Counted from the first letter of the stretch, positions 26,003-34,651 are shown. The stretch is DNA of 64,000 bases from Hymenobacter gummosus (GCF_003970915.1 NZ_RXOF01000019.1:62001-126000), one strand, 5' to 3'. Notes: a model not told the origin generated them from the letters alone. Translations and numbers: made by a program.

Positions 26003-26992
26003 ATGGACACTTCCCTTTTAACCACCGGCTCGGACGCCGGCAACGTCAAATGGCAGAAGCCGGAGAAAGTCGCCGGCTGGATTTTTCTCGCGGGCCTCGT
26101 GGGCACCGGGGTGTACTTCTGGGGCCAGATCGTGCCCTTCCTGGTCGACATGGTGTTCGACACGGTGAAGCTGGGCGTGGGCCTGGGCGCCTTGTTCGTG
26201 CTGATTATGCTGGTCACCAGCAAGCGGATTAAGGCGGGGCTGTGGTACGCCGGGCAGCGGGTGTTCCGCACCGCGGCGGGCATCTTCGTCGAGACGGACC
26301 CCATCGGCATCATGCAGGACTACATCCGCAACACCGAGCAGGAAGCCAAGAAAATGGACGGCGAGGTGGCCCACGTGGAGGGCGCCCACGAGCTGGTGAA
26401 GCGCAAGATGGAGGGCAACAAGCAGCAGATGCGCGAATACCTGAGCCTCGCGGCCTCGGCCCAGCGCCAGGGCGAAAAGGACGCCGCCGAGCAGTACGCT
26501 TCCCGCGCCGCCCAGCTGGAAGACTACAACGCCCGCCTGCAGCCCATGCTCACCACGACGGCCAACGTGAGCCTGGTGATGCGCCAGATCCTGAAAGCCG
26601 CCCTGCGCCAGATCGACAACTCCAAGTTCAAGGTCAACCTGCTCAAGGACGAGTACGAGCTGGTAAAACGCACCAGCTCCGGCATGCGCGCCGCCATGAA
26701 CATTCTGCGCGGCGACCCGGACAAGAAGTACTTCTTCGACCTGGCTACCGACCGCGTGGCCCAGGACATGGCCCAGAAGCTCGGCCAGATCAAGCAGGCC
26801 ATGCGCTACTCCCAGGCCTTTGTGAAGGAAATGGACATCCAGAACGGGGTGATGAGCCAGAAGGGCCAGCAGCTGCTGGAACGCTACCAGAAAGGCGACT
26901 TCAACGCCCTGCTCGACGAGAAAACCCCGGCCGCCACGCCCCGCACCGTGGCCCAGGCCAGCAACGACGCCTTCGGCAAGCTGCTGGACTAA
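26003..26992 (+). CDS. PspA-like membrane-associated coiled-coil protein
   Basis: 329 residues, starting at the ATG at 26003 (MDTSLLTTGSDAGNVKW). Two hydrophobic segments (about residues 25-47 and 52-72) anchor it. They are followed by FRTAAGIFVETDPIGIMQDYIRN and a long helical region with heptads (residues 105-270). This resembles the PspA/IM30 layout, although PspA itself lacks the transmembrane pair. The helical part is rich in Gln, Glu and Lys and likely self-assembles. By position it belongs to the ABC/OmpA complex and may stabilise the inner membrane. The PspA relation is a pattern judgement, not a family assignment. Confidence 0.65.
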   Translation: MDTSLLTTGSDAGNVKWQKPEKVAGWIFLAGLVGTGVYFWGQIVPFLVDMVFDTVKLGVGLGALFVLIMLVTSKRIKAGLWYAGQRVFRTAAGIFVETDPIGIMQDYIRNTEQEAKKMDGEVAHVEGAHELVKRKMEGNKQQMREYLSLAASAQRQGEKDAAEQYASRAAQLEDYNARLQPMLTTTANVSLVMRQILKAALRQIDNSKFKVNLLKDEYELVKRTSSGMRAAMNILRGDPDKKYFFDLATDRVAQDMAQKLGQIKQAMRYSQAFVKEMDIQNGVMSQKGQQLLERYQKGDFNALLDEKTPAATPRTVAQASNDAFGKLLD

Positions 26993-26996
26993 GAGC

Positions 26997-27194
26997 TGAA
27001 TGTGGGGGAATGTGGAGGGGAATGTGTGAAATGTGAAAAATGAGGGCAGTACGGCAGAGCGGTTACGCCAACCTGCCCGAAAAATCAGACAACATATTTC
27101 CTCATTCTGCTCACGCTACACATTCCCAAACGCACTTCCCCACACTCGCCTCATTTCCCACATTCCGCACATTCTCAACCACATTTTTCACATT
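26997..27194. repeat. Intergenic inverted word array (AATGTGG words)
   Basis: Left arm 26997-27044 repeats GAATGTGG and AATGTGAAA; right arm 27101-27194 repeats CACATTC, CACATTTTTCACATT and CTCATTTCCC. It fills almost the whole 209-bp gap before the substrate-binding gene. Confidence 0.7.
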
Positions 27195-27201
27195 ACCTAC
27201 C

Positions 27202-28980
27202 ATGACTACTCGCGGTAAAATCGTCATCGGCCTGCTGCTGGTGCTGGCCGCTTACTTCGGCATCAACAAGCTGGTGAGCAGCGGTGCCGTCTTCCAGAAA
27301 GCCGAAACGCAATCGGTGCTGCTCAACTCCATCGAGCTGCCCACCCAATCGGGCGGCTCCCGCACCAACCTGGCGGTGCCGCTGGCCCCGCTGCCCGGCG
27401 CCACGCCGGCCGAAAAAGGCACCCCGGTGACCTGGGAAGTAATGGCCTGGAACTCGCAGATGGGCGCCATGCTGGCCAACGGCGGCCCGCGCAGCACCGA
27501 GGGCTCGGCCATGGCTGCCAACGGCATCGACATGCAGATTGTGCGCCAGGACGACGTGGCCAAGATGCAGGCCGACCTCGTCAAAAACGCCCTCGACCTG
27601 CAGAACAACCCCAACACCCCGGGCCTCATCGTGAGCATCATGGGCGACGGGTTGCCGGCCTTCTCGGCCGTGCAGCAGCAGCTGGAAAAAGCCGGCACCG
27701 GCCTGCAGATTCTACCCTACAGCCCCGGTAAGTCGTTCGGCGAGGACAAGCTGATGGGCCCGAAAGAATGGCTCGACAACCCCAAAGCGGCCCAGGGCAA
27801 AACCATTGCCTGCTACCTGCGCGACGGGGACCAGAACATTGCCCTGAAGTGGTGCGCCGACAACGGTCTTAAAGTCAACCCCGACGAGACGACCTACGAC
27901 CCCGAAGCGGTGAACTTCATGGCCGCCTCCGACTTCCTGGTGGCCGCCGAGAAATACATCCTCGGCAAGCCCGAACAGCGTCTGAAAGTGGTCAAGGGCC
28001 GCAGCACCGGCGTAAGCGTTGACGTGGTAGCCGACGCGGTGGCCACCTGGACGCCCGGCGACGTGAACATTGCCAAGCAGAAAGGCGGCCTCGTGAACAT
28101 CGTCTCGACCAAGGACTACTCCAACCAGATGCCCAACATTATGGTCACGACCAAGCGCTGGTACCAGGCCCACGAGAAGGAAGTACAGGGCATCATCACC
28201 GCCTTGGCCGTGGCCGGCGACCAGGTGAAAAGCCACCCCGAAGCCCTGCAGCGCGCCGCCGATATTTCCTCGGAAGTGTACGGCGACAAGGACAAGCCCG
28301 GCGCCTACTGGCTGCGCTACTACAAGGGCGTGAGCGAAGCCGACCGCACCGGCGAAGTGGTGGAGCTGGGCGGCAGCAAGGCCTTCAACTTCGCCGACAA
28401 CCTGACCCTGTTCGGCCTCGACAACGGCGGCACCAACATCTACGCCTCCGTCTACAAAACCTTCGGCGACGTGCAAAGCAAGCTCTACCCCAAAGAGCTG
28501 CCCAGCTACGTGCCCCTGGACCAGATGCTGGACCTGAGCATTCTGAAGAAGCTGCAGCAGCAGTACAAAGGCAAAACCATTGCCCCGGCCGAGCAGCAGC
28601 AGTTTGCCGCCGACGACGAAATCCGCCAGCGCGTGAGCCGCCGGGCCTGGAACATCGAATTCGAAACCGGCCGCAGCGCCTTCACCCCGGCCGCCGAGCA
28701 GGACCTCAACCGCCTCTTCGACGACCTGGTGGTAGCCGGCCGCCTGAAAGTGGCCGTGCACGGCCACACCGACAACGTGGGCGCCCCGGCCAGCAACCAG
28801 CAGCTCTCGGAGCAGCGCGCCCTGGCCGTCAAAAGCTGGCTCGAACAGAAAAGCCGCTCCTCGTTTCCCGACGGCCGCGTGCAGGTCTACGCCCACGGCG
28901 CCCTGGAGCCCGTGGCCGCCAACACCACCGAAGACGGCCGCGCCAAAAACCGCCGCGTCGAAATCGTCCTCGGCAACTAA
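27202..28980 (+). CDS. Substrate-binding protein fused to a C-terminal OmpA domain
   Basis: 592 residues, starting at the ATG at 27202 (MTTRGKIVIGLLLVLAAYFG). An N-terminal membrane anchor (residues 5-22) leads into a periplasmic NMT1/TauA-like substrate-binding domain (about 70-430), with IVRQDDVAKMQADLV and RWYQAHEKEVQGIITALAVA. A C-terminal OmpA-type domain (about 480-592) has HGHTDNVGAP and LSEQRALAVKSWLEQKS, the motif that binds diaminopimelate of peptidoglycan. The protein would connect inner membrane, transporter and cell wall. The next two genes encode the matching permease and ATPase. A binding protein tethered at both ends in this way is unusual. Confidence 0.85.
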   Translation: MTTRGKIVIGLLLVLAAYFGINKLVSSGAVFQKAETQSVLLNSIELPTQSGGSRTNLAVPLAPLPGATPAEKGTPVTWEVMAWNSQMGAMLANGGPRSTEGSAMAANGIDMQIVRQDDVAKMQADLVKNALDLQNNPNTPGLIVSIMGDGLPAFSAVQQQLEKAGTGLQILPYSPGKSFGEDKLMGPKEWLDNPKAAQGKTIACYLRDGDQNIALKWCADNGLKVNPDETTYDPEAVNFMAASDFLVAAEKYILGKPEQRLKVVKGRSTGVSVDVVADAVATWTPGDVNIAKQKGGLVNIVSTKDYSNQMPNIMVTTKRWYQAHEKEVQGIITALAVAGDQVKSHPEALQRAADISSEVYGDKDKPGAYWLRYYKGVSEADRTGEVVELGGSKAFNFADNLTLFGLDNGGTNIYASVYKTFGDVQSKLYPKELPSYVPLDQMLDLSILKKLQQQYKGKTIAPAEQQQFAADDEIRQRVSRRAWNIEFETGRSAFTPAAEQDLNRLFDDLVVAGRLKVAVHGHTDNVGAPASNQQLSEQRALAVKSWLEQKSRSSFPDGRVQVYAHGALEPVAANTTEDGRAKNRRVEIVLGN

Positions 28981-29056
28981 CGGGTCTTGCGGGCCCTGCT
29001 ATCCATCGTGCTTTATCCTATTCCAACCCCCGCTAGTGGAGTATCCGCAAGCTGCC

Positions 29057-29087
29057 GAAGGGGCCCTGCCGGTAACAGGGCCCCTTC
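29057..29087 (+). terminator. Intercistronic hairpin without T-tract
   Basis: A perfect 12-bp stem GAAGGGGCCCTG / CAGGGCCCCTTC with a 7-base loop, 77 bp after the binding-protein stop codon. It has no T-run, so it may act as a processing or stability structure rather than a full stop. Confidence 0.5.
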
Positions 29088-29098
29088 CTGCGGCGGCA

Positions 29099-29262
29099 GT
29101 AGCGCGGGCTTTAGCCCGCGTCCGCCAGATAGTAATCAACTGGCTGCCGTAGCGTGGGCTTGGCTTCGCCTTCCGGCGGTTCAGCCCGCGTCGGCCAGCT
29201 AATAATCAGCTCGTTCAACGCCAAACGTCCTGGCAAACGCGGGCTAAAGCCCGCGCTACGTC
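29099..29262. repeat. Three copies of the GCGGGCTTTAGCCCGC palindrome
   Basis: Copy 1 at 29099-29120 and the inverted copy 3 at 29238-29261 are intact. Copy 2 at 29150-29195 has an insertion in the loop (GTAGCGTGGGCTT...TCAGCCCGCG). The copies match the pair at 3763-3862. They fill the gap between the binding-protein and permease genes. Confidence 0.75.
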
Positions 29263-29269
29263 TTTCCCC

Positions 29270-30052
29270 ATGAAAGAGCTTTTCTCTCCCAATGCTACCC
29301 CGCGCCGCGCGGTCTTCACCACGATGGTGGCGCTGCAGGTGCTGGTGCTGCTGCTGCTTTGGGCCTTCTACCCGGTGCAGATATTCCCCAGCCTGGGCCA
29401 GGTGCTGCGGGCCCTCGGGGAGCTGACCACGGGGCAAGGCCTCATCCCGGAGCTGTGGGCCAGCATGACGACGGCCCTGCAGGCCCTGGCCATCGGCACC
29501 GTGCTGGCCCTGCTGCTGTCGTACCTGACGGCGCTGCCCTTCTTCCGCCCACTGGCCTACGCGGCCACCAAGATGCGCTACCTCACCCTCACCGGCCTCA
29601 CCTTTTTCATGGCCCTGCTGCTCAGCTCCGGCCACGAGGTAAAGCTGTCGGTGCTGGTTTTTGCCACCACCGTGTACCTGGTCACCGGCATAACCAGCGT
29701 GATTCTGACCACCACCCAGGAGGAAATGGACCACGCCCGCACCCTGGGCCTGGGCGAGTGGCGCAGCTTCTGGGAAGTCGTCGTGCTGGGCAAGCTGGAT
29801 TTGATGCTGGAAGTGGTGCGCCAGAACTTCGCCATCATCTGGACGATGATAACCCTGGTGGAAACGCTCTACCAGTCGGAAGGCGGCATCGGGCTGCTGC
29901 TCTACAAGCAAAACCGCTACCTCCACCTCGACGGCGTGCTGGCCATTCAGCTGGTCATCCTCGCCACCGGCGCCGCCCAGGATTACGCCTTCGCCCTGCT
30001 GCGCCGCGTGTTTTTCCCGTACTCGGCGTTGACGGCGGCCGGGCAGGGGTAG
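29270..30052 (+). CDS. ABC transporter permease (nitrate/sulfonate/taurine type)
   Basis: 260 residues with about six transmembrane helices, starting at the ATG at 29270. It has the binding-protein-dependent permease fold. The ATPase-contact EAA loop near residue 150 reads EEMDHARTLGLGEWRSFWEVVV, close to the E-x-A-x-x-x-G consensus. It is the membrane subunit for the neighbouring ATPase and the OmpA-fused binding protein. The set resembles TauABC/SsuABC, but the membrane-tethered, wall-binding receptor argues for another substrate or a signalling role. Confidence 0.85.
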   Translation: MKELFSPNATPRRAVFTTMVALQVLVLLLLWAFYPVQIFPSLGQVLRALGELTTGQGLIPELWASMTTALQALAIGTVLALLLSYLTALPFFRPLAYAATKMRYLTLTGLTFFMALLLSSGHEVKLSVLVFATTVYLVTGITSVILTTTQEEMDHARTLGLGEWRSFWEVVVLGKLDLMLEVVRQNFAIIWTMITLVETLYQSEGGIGLLLYKQNRYLHLDGVLAIQLVILATGAAQDYAFALLRRVFFPYSALTAAGQG

Positions 30053-30370
30053 GATGGACCGCCAACAATCGATTGTCATCCTGAGCCAACGCGAAGGACC
30101 TGGCTGGGCCGGCCGCCTCGGGGTCTTTGTATGCTATTTCGGTTCGCCGATGTATTAAGTATACACCTGCTGTAGCCTATTTCGGCTGGCGAGCCTGAAT
30201 AGTATACAGCGCAGCAAGTGTTATAAAATTCAGCTCACTGTGCAGAAATTATAACACCTGGTGTTATAAAATACGGCCCACAAGCTACAAATTATAACAC
30301 CGCTGCCCGCGGCAAGTCAGCCGCCCACCTCCCAGACTCCTATCCCCACACCCTCATACCCTAAAAACCC
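30053..30370. repeat. 318-bp gap with a dispersed repeat and a double GTGTTATAA hairpin
   Basis: 30073-30101 (TTGTCATCCTGAGCCAACGC onwards) resembles a dispersed repeat common in Bacteroidota genomes. Two imperfect copies of a CTATTTCGG unit, each ending near AGTATACA, lie at 30132-30166 and 30178-30208. Two tandem hairpins follow, 30218-30257 and 30261-30300. Each has arms GTGTTATAAAAT and AAATTATAACAC and a different loop. No gene is present. Confidence 0.75.
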
Positions 30371-31195
30371 ATGAGTCCCTACAGCCACCACGAGCCCGTT
30401 CTCACCCTCGACAACATCTCCATGAGCTTCCGCGGCGAGCTGGTGCTGCGCGACATCAGCGCCCAGGTGCGCAACGTGGTGCGCCCCGGCATGAGCCAGG
30501 GCCAGGTCGTGGGCTTCTACGGCCGCTCCGGCATCGGCAAATCCGTGCTCTGCCGCATCATCGCCGGCCTCACCGCGCCCAGTACCGGCGCCGTGCAGGT
30601 AGGCGAGGAGCAGCACCCCGTGCGCCCCGGCGACGTGGGCCTGGTGCAGCAGCGCTACCCCTTGTTCAACCACCGCACCCTGGCCGACAACCTGCTGCTG
30701 GCCGCCCAGCGCAAGCACCAGCCCGAAGCGGCCCGGCAGGAAGTCGAAGCCTTCCTCGAACGTTTCCGCCTGGCCCCGCACCGCCAGAAGTTTCCCGCCC
30801 AGCTCTCGGGCGGCCAGCGCCAGCGCGCCGCCATTGCCCAGCAGCTGCTCTGCTCCGACCACCTCATCATCCTCGACGAGCCCTTCTCCGGCCTCGACGT
30901 GGCCATGATCGACGAGCTAAAGAAAATCATCGTCGAAGTCACCACGATGGACGAGCTGAACACGGTCGTCATCGTCTCCCACGACCTGGCCACCACCACC
31001 GCCCTCTCCGACACGCTCTGGCTCATGGGCTACGAGCGGGACCCGGCCGGCCAGCTTATCCCCGGCGCCACCATTTCCCCGGAGCACCAGTACGACCTAG
31101 CGGCAATGGGCCTGGCCTGGCACCCCAACGTGGAAGCCGAGCCCGAGTTCGGCCGCTTCGTGGAGCATTTGAAGGAGGAGATTCGGCGGTCGTAG
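30371..31195 (+). CDS. ABC transporter ATP-binding protein
   Basis: 274 residues. Walker A GRSGIGKS, Q-loop VQQRYPLFNHRTL, signature LSGGQRQRAAIAQQLL, Walker B LIILDEPFSGLD and the switch histidine in IVSHDL are all present, so it should be an active ATPase. A 9-residue insertion between strand 1 and Walker A (VVRPGMSQGQ) and the C-terminal segment after residue 225 (GATISPEHQYDLAAMGL) are less usual. It is the last gene of the cluster that starts at 25132. It is 319 bp from the permease because of the repeat-filled gap. Confidence 0.9.
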   Translation: MSPYSHHEPVLTLDNISMSFRGELVLRDISAQVRNVVRPGMSQGQVVGFYGRSGIGKSVLCRIIAGLTAPSTGAVQVGEEQHPVRPGDVGLVQQRYPLFNHRTLADNLLLAAQRKHQPEAARQEVEAFLERFRLAPHRQKFPAQLSGGQRQRAAIAQQLLCSDHLIILDEPFSGLDVAMIDELKKIIVEVTTMDELNTVVIVSHDLATTTALSDTLWLMGYERDPAGQLIPGATISPEHQYDLAAMGLAWHPNVEAEPEFGRFVEHLKEEIRRS

Positions 31196-31204
31196 GAACG
31201 GAGC

Positions 31205-31744
31205 TTATTCGGGTTCGGGGCGCTGAAAATAGCTTTTGATCCGTTCCGACTCAAACCACTCCTTATCGTTCCAGAGAAAGAAGTTAATGGCGCCAAGCGG
31301 CTTGGTAATGGCGAATCGAGGGTTGTCGACCTGAACCAGTACTATTAATTTATTTCCCCAGGCCAATTCAGCTCGGGAGCAGTGGGAGAGGATATCGAGC
31401 AGCGTGTGCGTTAAATCAGGGGGCAAGCTGTTCAGATGACGGAAAACGAGAGCCGTACCGTTGGGAGCGGGGTGCCATTCCCGTAAGCAGTCGATCAGGG
31501 CGTCAAAATCAGCCACGCCCCAATCCGGAAGATGCAGCTTCTGCTCCAGGTCAAAAAGCAGCTCCGTTTTAGTGGTGATAAAATTGCCCTCGAATTCCAG
31601 AATCTGGTAGCCCTGCTCGGAAATAAGGTCTACATCATAATCCAAAACAGATTCCTGATAATAAAACCTTACCCCACCCCTGGCAAGAATAGTAACCGCT
31701 ACATTTTGGTCGCGCGGATAGTGGTAGTCCCCAGGTGTGCTCAT
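31205..31744 (-). CDS. Barstar-like protein (orphan ribonuclease-inhibitor fold)
   Basis: 179 residues, cytoplasmic. A barstar-type core begins near residue 48: ILEFEGNFITTKTELLFDLEQ, then LPDWGVADFDALIDCLREW, matching the barstar helix-2 signature FP-x-x-YG-x-NLDALWDCL. The following strand TALVFRHLNSLP also fits. An extra N-terminal 45 residues and a C-terminal FFLWNDKEWFESERI are outside the known domain. Barstar binds and blocks the ribonuclease barnase; no barnase-like gene lies nearby, so it may be an orphan immunity protein or may have changed role. Base composition is lower in GC than its neighbours. It is convergent to the ABC ATPase gene and divergent from the kinase. Confidence 0.6.
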   Translation of the reverse strand: MSTPGDYHYPRDQNVAVTILARGGVRFYYQESVLDYDVDLISEQGYQILEFEGNFITTKTELLFDLEQKLHLPDWGVADFDALIDCLREWHPAPNGTALVFRHLNSLPPDLTHTLLDILSHCSRAELAWGNKLIVLVQVDNPRFAITKPLGAINFFLWNDKEWFESERIKSYFQRPEPE

Positions 31745-31841
31745 TTTTTATAGTGGTTGGCGGGTCAATAATCCAGAACCAGTTCCGGCCACTGTTGTGG
31801 CCAGACTATCTTGCAAGGTAAACGGCCCCGGCGGCTCCCCG

Positions 31842-33671
31842 ATGAACATCCGCACGAAAATAAGCCTGGGCTTCGGTGTGGTGCTGGCCCTGCTGCTGCT
31901 GCTGGGCGGCTACGCCACCACGGCCCTGCTGCGTCTCGACAACACCACCCGCCGCATCCGCCAAACCAACCTCTACTCCGTGGAAGTGGGCCAGGTGCTG
32001 CTGCAGGCCATCGACCAGCTCGAAACCCAGCCGGCCGCGCCCGGCGGGCTGCCGCTGCTGCGCCAGGCCCTCGGCCGCGCGGCGGGCAACGTGACCGAGC
32101 CCGGCGAGCAGGCCGTCATTGACAGCCTGCGGCAGGCCACCGCCGCCTACCAGCAGCGGGTGCGGGGTGGCATCGAGCCCGGCGCGCTGGCGCCCTACCG
32201 CAGCTACCTGCGCGGCCTGGCCCACCGCCTGGTCGACCTGAACGTGGAGGCGCTGGAGCGCAAAAGCCAGGTGGCCGATGGCCGCGCCGCCGAGTCGTTT
32301 CGCATCATGCTGGCCCTGGCCGCGCTGGCCGTGGTCATTACGCTGGGCCTGATTATTGCCACCGCCGAGGCCGCCGCGCAGCCCATCGAGGAGCTGACGC
32401 GGGCCCTGGAGCACGCCGCCCGCAACAACTTCGAGTCGACCATTCCGGCGGCCGAGTACAACGAGCTGGGCCGCGCCGGCCGGGCCTTCAACCGCTTGCT
32501 GCTGGAGCTGCAGCGCTTCCGCCGCTCGGCCCTCACCGAAATTATGACCGAGCGCAACCGCCTCTCGGGCGTAGTCAGCAGCCTCGACGAGGGCCTGCTG
32601 CTGCTCGATGAGCGCGGCGTCATCCTGATGGCCAACCCCGCCCTCTGCCGCCTGCTCGGCCGCGCCGATACCGAGCTGGTGGGCCGCCGCGCCCAGGAGC
32701 TGGCCCCGCACCACGAGCTGCTGGCCCGCCTGCTGCACCCCGTCGCCGCCAGCCACCCCGACGACGAGGCCGGCGAGCCTGAAGCTGGGGCGCCCGTTCC
32801 CGTACCGGCCAACGAGGAAGCCGCGCCGCTTATCACCGTGCGCATCAGCGGCTACGATACCTACTACCGCCTTAGCGCCCACGAGCTGCGCACCTTCGAC
32901 GAGAGCGGGCAGCACGTGCGCCCGGCCGGGCAGCTGCTGGCCCTGCGCAACGTGTCGGAGTTCAAGAAGCTTGACCAGCTCAAGTCGAACTTCCTGGCTA
33001 CCGTCTCCCACGAGCTGAAAACCCCGCTGGCCAGCATCGGCCTCAGCTTGAAGCTGCTGCAGCACGAGCGCACCGACGCCGAGGAGCGCGGCCGCCTGGC
33101 CCAGGGCATCGGCCAGGAAACCCAGCGCCTGCAGCGCATGGTGGACGAGCTGCTCACCGTGGCCCGCCTCGACGCCGGCGCCGGCATTCAGCTCAGCCTG
33201 CGCCCCACCAGCCTCGCGGCCGTGGTGCAGCACGCCACCGACACGGTGCGCCCCCAGCTCGACGACAAGCGTCTGCAGCTGCAAGTGGAGCTGCCCCTGG
33301 ATCTGCCGCCGGTGCGCGCCGACGAGGAAAAGACCACCTGGGTGCTCATCAACCTGCTCAGCAACGCCATCCGCTACTCCCCGGGCGAGGCCCCGCTGCA
33401 CATCCGCGCCCGGCTCACCCCCGACGGCCGCGTGCAGCTCAGCGTGCAGGACTGCGGCCCCGGCATTGCCCCCGAGCACCACGAGCGAATCTTCCAGCGC
33501 TTCCACCAGAGCCCCGAGGGCGAAGTGCGCCGCGGCAGCACCGGCCTGGGCCTGAGCATCAGCCGCGAGTTCATGGCCGCCCAGGGCGGCCGCCTCTGGG
33601 TCGAGAGCTTCCCCGGCTGCGGCAGCACCTTCCACCTTACCCTGCCGGTGGGAGGTGAGATGGTGAAATAG
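31842..33671 (+). CDS. Sensor histidine kinase with HAMP and PAS domains
   Basis: 609 residues, starting at the ATG at 31842 (MNIRTKISLGFGVVLALLL). Two membrane helices (residues 7-30 and about 155-178) bracket a periplasmic four-helix sensor. HAMP (AAAQPIEELTRALEHAARNNF), a PAS domain (VVSSLDEGLLLLDERGVILMANPAL) and the kinase core follow. His390 lies in FLATVSHELKTPLAS. N-box INLLSNAIRYSP and G-boxes DCGPGIAP and STGLGLSI are intact. The KinB-like layout matches a sigma-54 regulator partner, and one lies 6.8 kb upstream at 23651. The gene's last codons are part of an inverted word array. Confidence 0.9.
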   Translation: MNIRTKISLGFGVVLALLLLLGGYATTALLRLDNTTRRIRQTNLYSVEVGQVLLQAIDQLETQPAAPGGLPLLRQALGRAAGNVTEPGEQAVIDSLRQATAAYQQRVRGGIEPGALAPYRSYLRGLAHRLVDLNVEALERKSQVADGRAAESFRIMLALAALAVVITLGLIIATAEAAAQPIEELTRALEHAARNNFESTIPAAEYNELGRAGRAFNRLLLELQRFRRSALTEIMTERNRLSGVVSSLDEGLLLLDERGVILMANPALCRLLGRADTELVGRRAQELAPHHELLARLLHPVAASHPDDEAGEPEAGAPVPVPANEEAAPLITVRISGYDTYYRLSAHELRTFDESGQHVRPAGQLLALRNVSEFKKLDQLKSNFLATVSHELKTPLASIGLSLKLLQHERTDAEERGRLAQGIGQETQRLQRMVDELLTVARLDAGAGIQLSLRPTSLAAVVQHATDTVRPQLDDKRLQLQVELPLDLPPVRADEEKTTWVLINLLSNAIRYSPGEAPLHIRARLTPDGRVQLSVQDCGPGIAPEHHERIFQRFHQSPEGEVRRGSTGLGLSISREFMAAQGGRLWVESFPGCGSTFHLTLPVGGEMVK

Positions 33672-33810
33672 TGAGATGGTGAGTTTATGTTCGTGGGGCA
33701 GATGCCGCACATTTCGCGCCGCCAGAACGGCACTCACCATTTCACCATCTCACTATTTCACCATCTCACTATTTCACCATCTCACTATTTCACCATCTCA
33801 CTATTTCACC
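33653..33810. repeat. Inverted word array shared by two convergent 3' ends
   Basis: Left arm 33653-33684 (GGTGAGATGGTGAAATAG and onward) supplies the final codons and the stop of the histidine kinase. Right arm 33731-33810 contains four copies of CACCATCTCACTATTT and includes the stop codon of the convergent transporter (33806-33808). The words are those of the array at 25868-25993. Confidence 0.8.
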
Positions 33811-34651
33811 GACTCGTCAACGTCGCCCCGGCGCTGGCGGCCACGATGAGGGCTACGGCCAGCCACTGGCCGGCGGTTAGCTGCTCGTGCAGCAGCAGCC
33901 AGCCAGAGAGGGCCGCAGCTACCGGTTCCAGGCTCATCAGCACGCTGAAGGTGCGGGTGGGCATGGTTTTGAGGGCCTGCATTTCCAGGGTGAAGGGCAG
34001 TACGCTGGAAAACACGGCCAACAAGGCGCCCAGCAGGAGCAGCCCGGGCGTGAGGGCCGCCAGCTGCCCGCCGGCCAGGCCCAGCGGCACCACCGGCAGC
34101 GCGGCAAACAGCAGGCCCACGGCCACGGCCTGGCTGCCCGGCAACACGGCCGCCGTGCGCCGGCCCAGCACGATGTACACCGCCCAGCAAGCCCCGGCGC
34201 CCAGCGCGTAGGCCATGCCCAGCCAGTCGAGGCCGTGGCCCTGCCAGGGCGCAATGAGGGTAATGCCCGCGCCGGCCAGTACCACCCACACCGCGTCGAG
34301 CCACCGGCGGGAGCCGGCCAGGGCCACGGCCAGCGGCCCCACAAACTCCAGCGTCACGGCCAGACCCAGCGGAATGCGGGCCAGGGCGCAGTAGAACAGG
34401 AAGTTCATGGTGCCCAGCGCCAGGCCGTAGGGCACCACCGCCCGCCACTGCGGGCCCGTCAGCCGGCCCAGGCGCGGGCGCACTACTAGCAGCAGAATCA
34501 GCGCCGAAAAGCCGATGCGGATGCTGGCCGTGCCGGCCGCGCCCAGCAGCGGAAACAGCCCCTTGGCAATGGCCGCGCCCCCCTGCACGCTGATGATGGC
34601 CAGCAGCACGGCCGGCAGGGGCGGAATGGTAAAGCGGAGACGGAGCGACAT
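33806..34651 (-). CDS. EamA/RhtA-type exporter
   Basis: Ten-helix membrane carrier of 281 residues with two EamA repeats. It resembles RhtA (YbiF), the threonine/homoserine exporter of Escherichia coli. Typical stretches are IPLGLAVTLEFVGPLAVAL and the repeat-2 counterpart FSSVLPFTLEMQALKTMPTRTFSVLMSLEPVAAAL. The substrate is not certain. The stop codon lies inside the word array shared with the histidine kinase. The next upstream gene on the strand is a small multidrug-type carrier, 123 bp away. Confidence 0.85.
   Translation of the reverse strand: MSLRLRFTIPPLPAVLLAIISVQGGAAIAKGLFPLLGAAGTASIRIGFSALILLLVVRPRLGRLTGPQWRAVVPYGLALGTMNFLFYCALARIPLGLAVTLEFVGPLAVALAGSRRWLDAVWVVLAGAGITLIAPWQGHGLDWLGMAYALGAGACWAVYIVLGRRTAAVLPGSQAVAVGLLFAALPVVPLGLAGGQLAALTPGLLLLGALLAVFSSVLPFTLEMQALKTMPTRTFSVLMSLEPVAAALSGWLLLHEQLTAGQWLAVALIVAASAGATLTSR

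Noticed and set aside
30073-30101. TTGTCATCCTGAGC unit as a regulatory site
   Set aside because: It looks like a dispersed repeat known from many Bacteroidota genomes rather than a specific operator.
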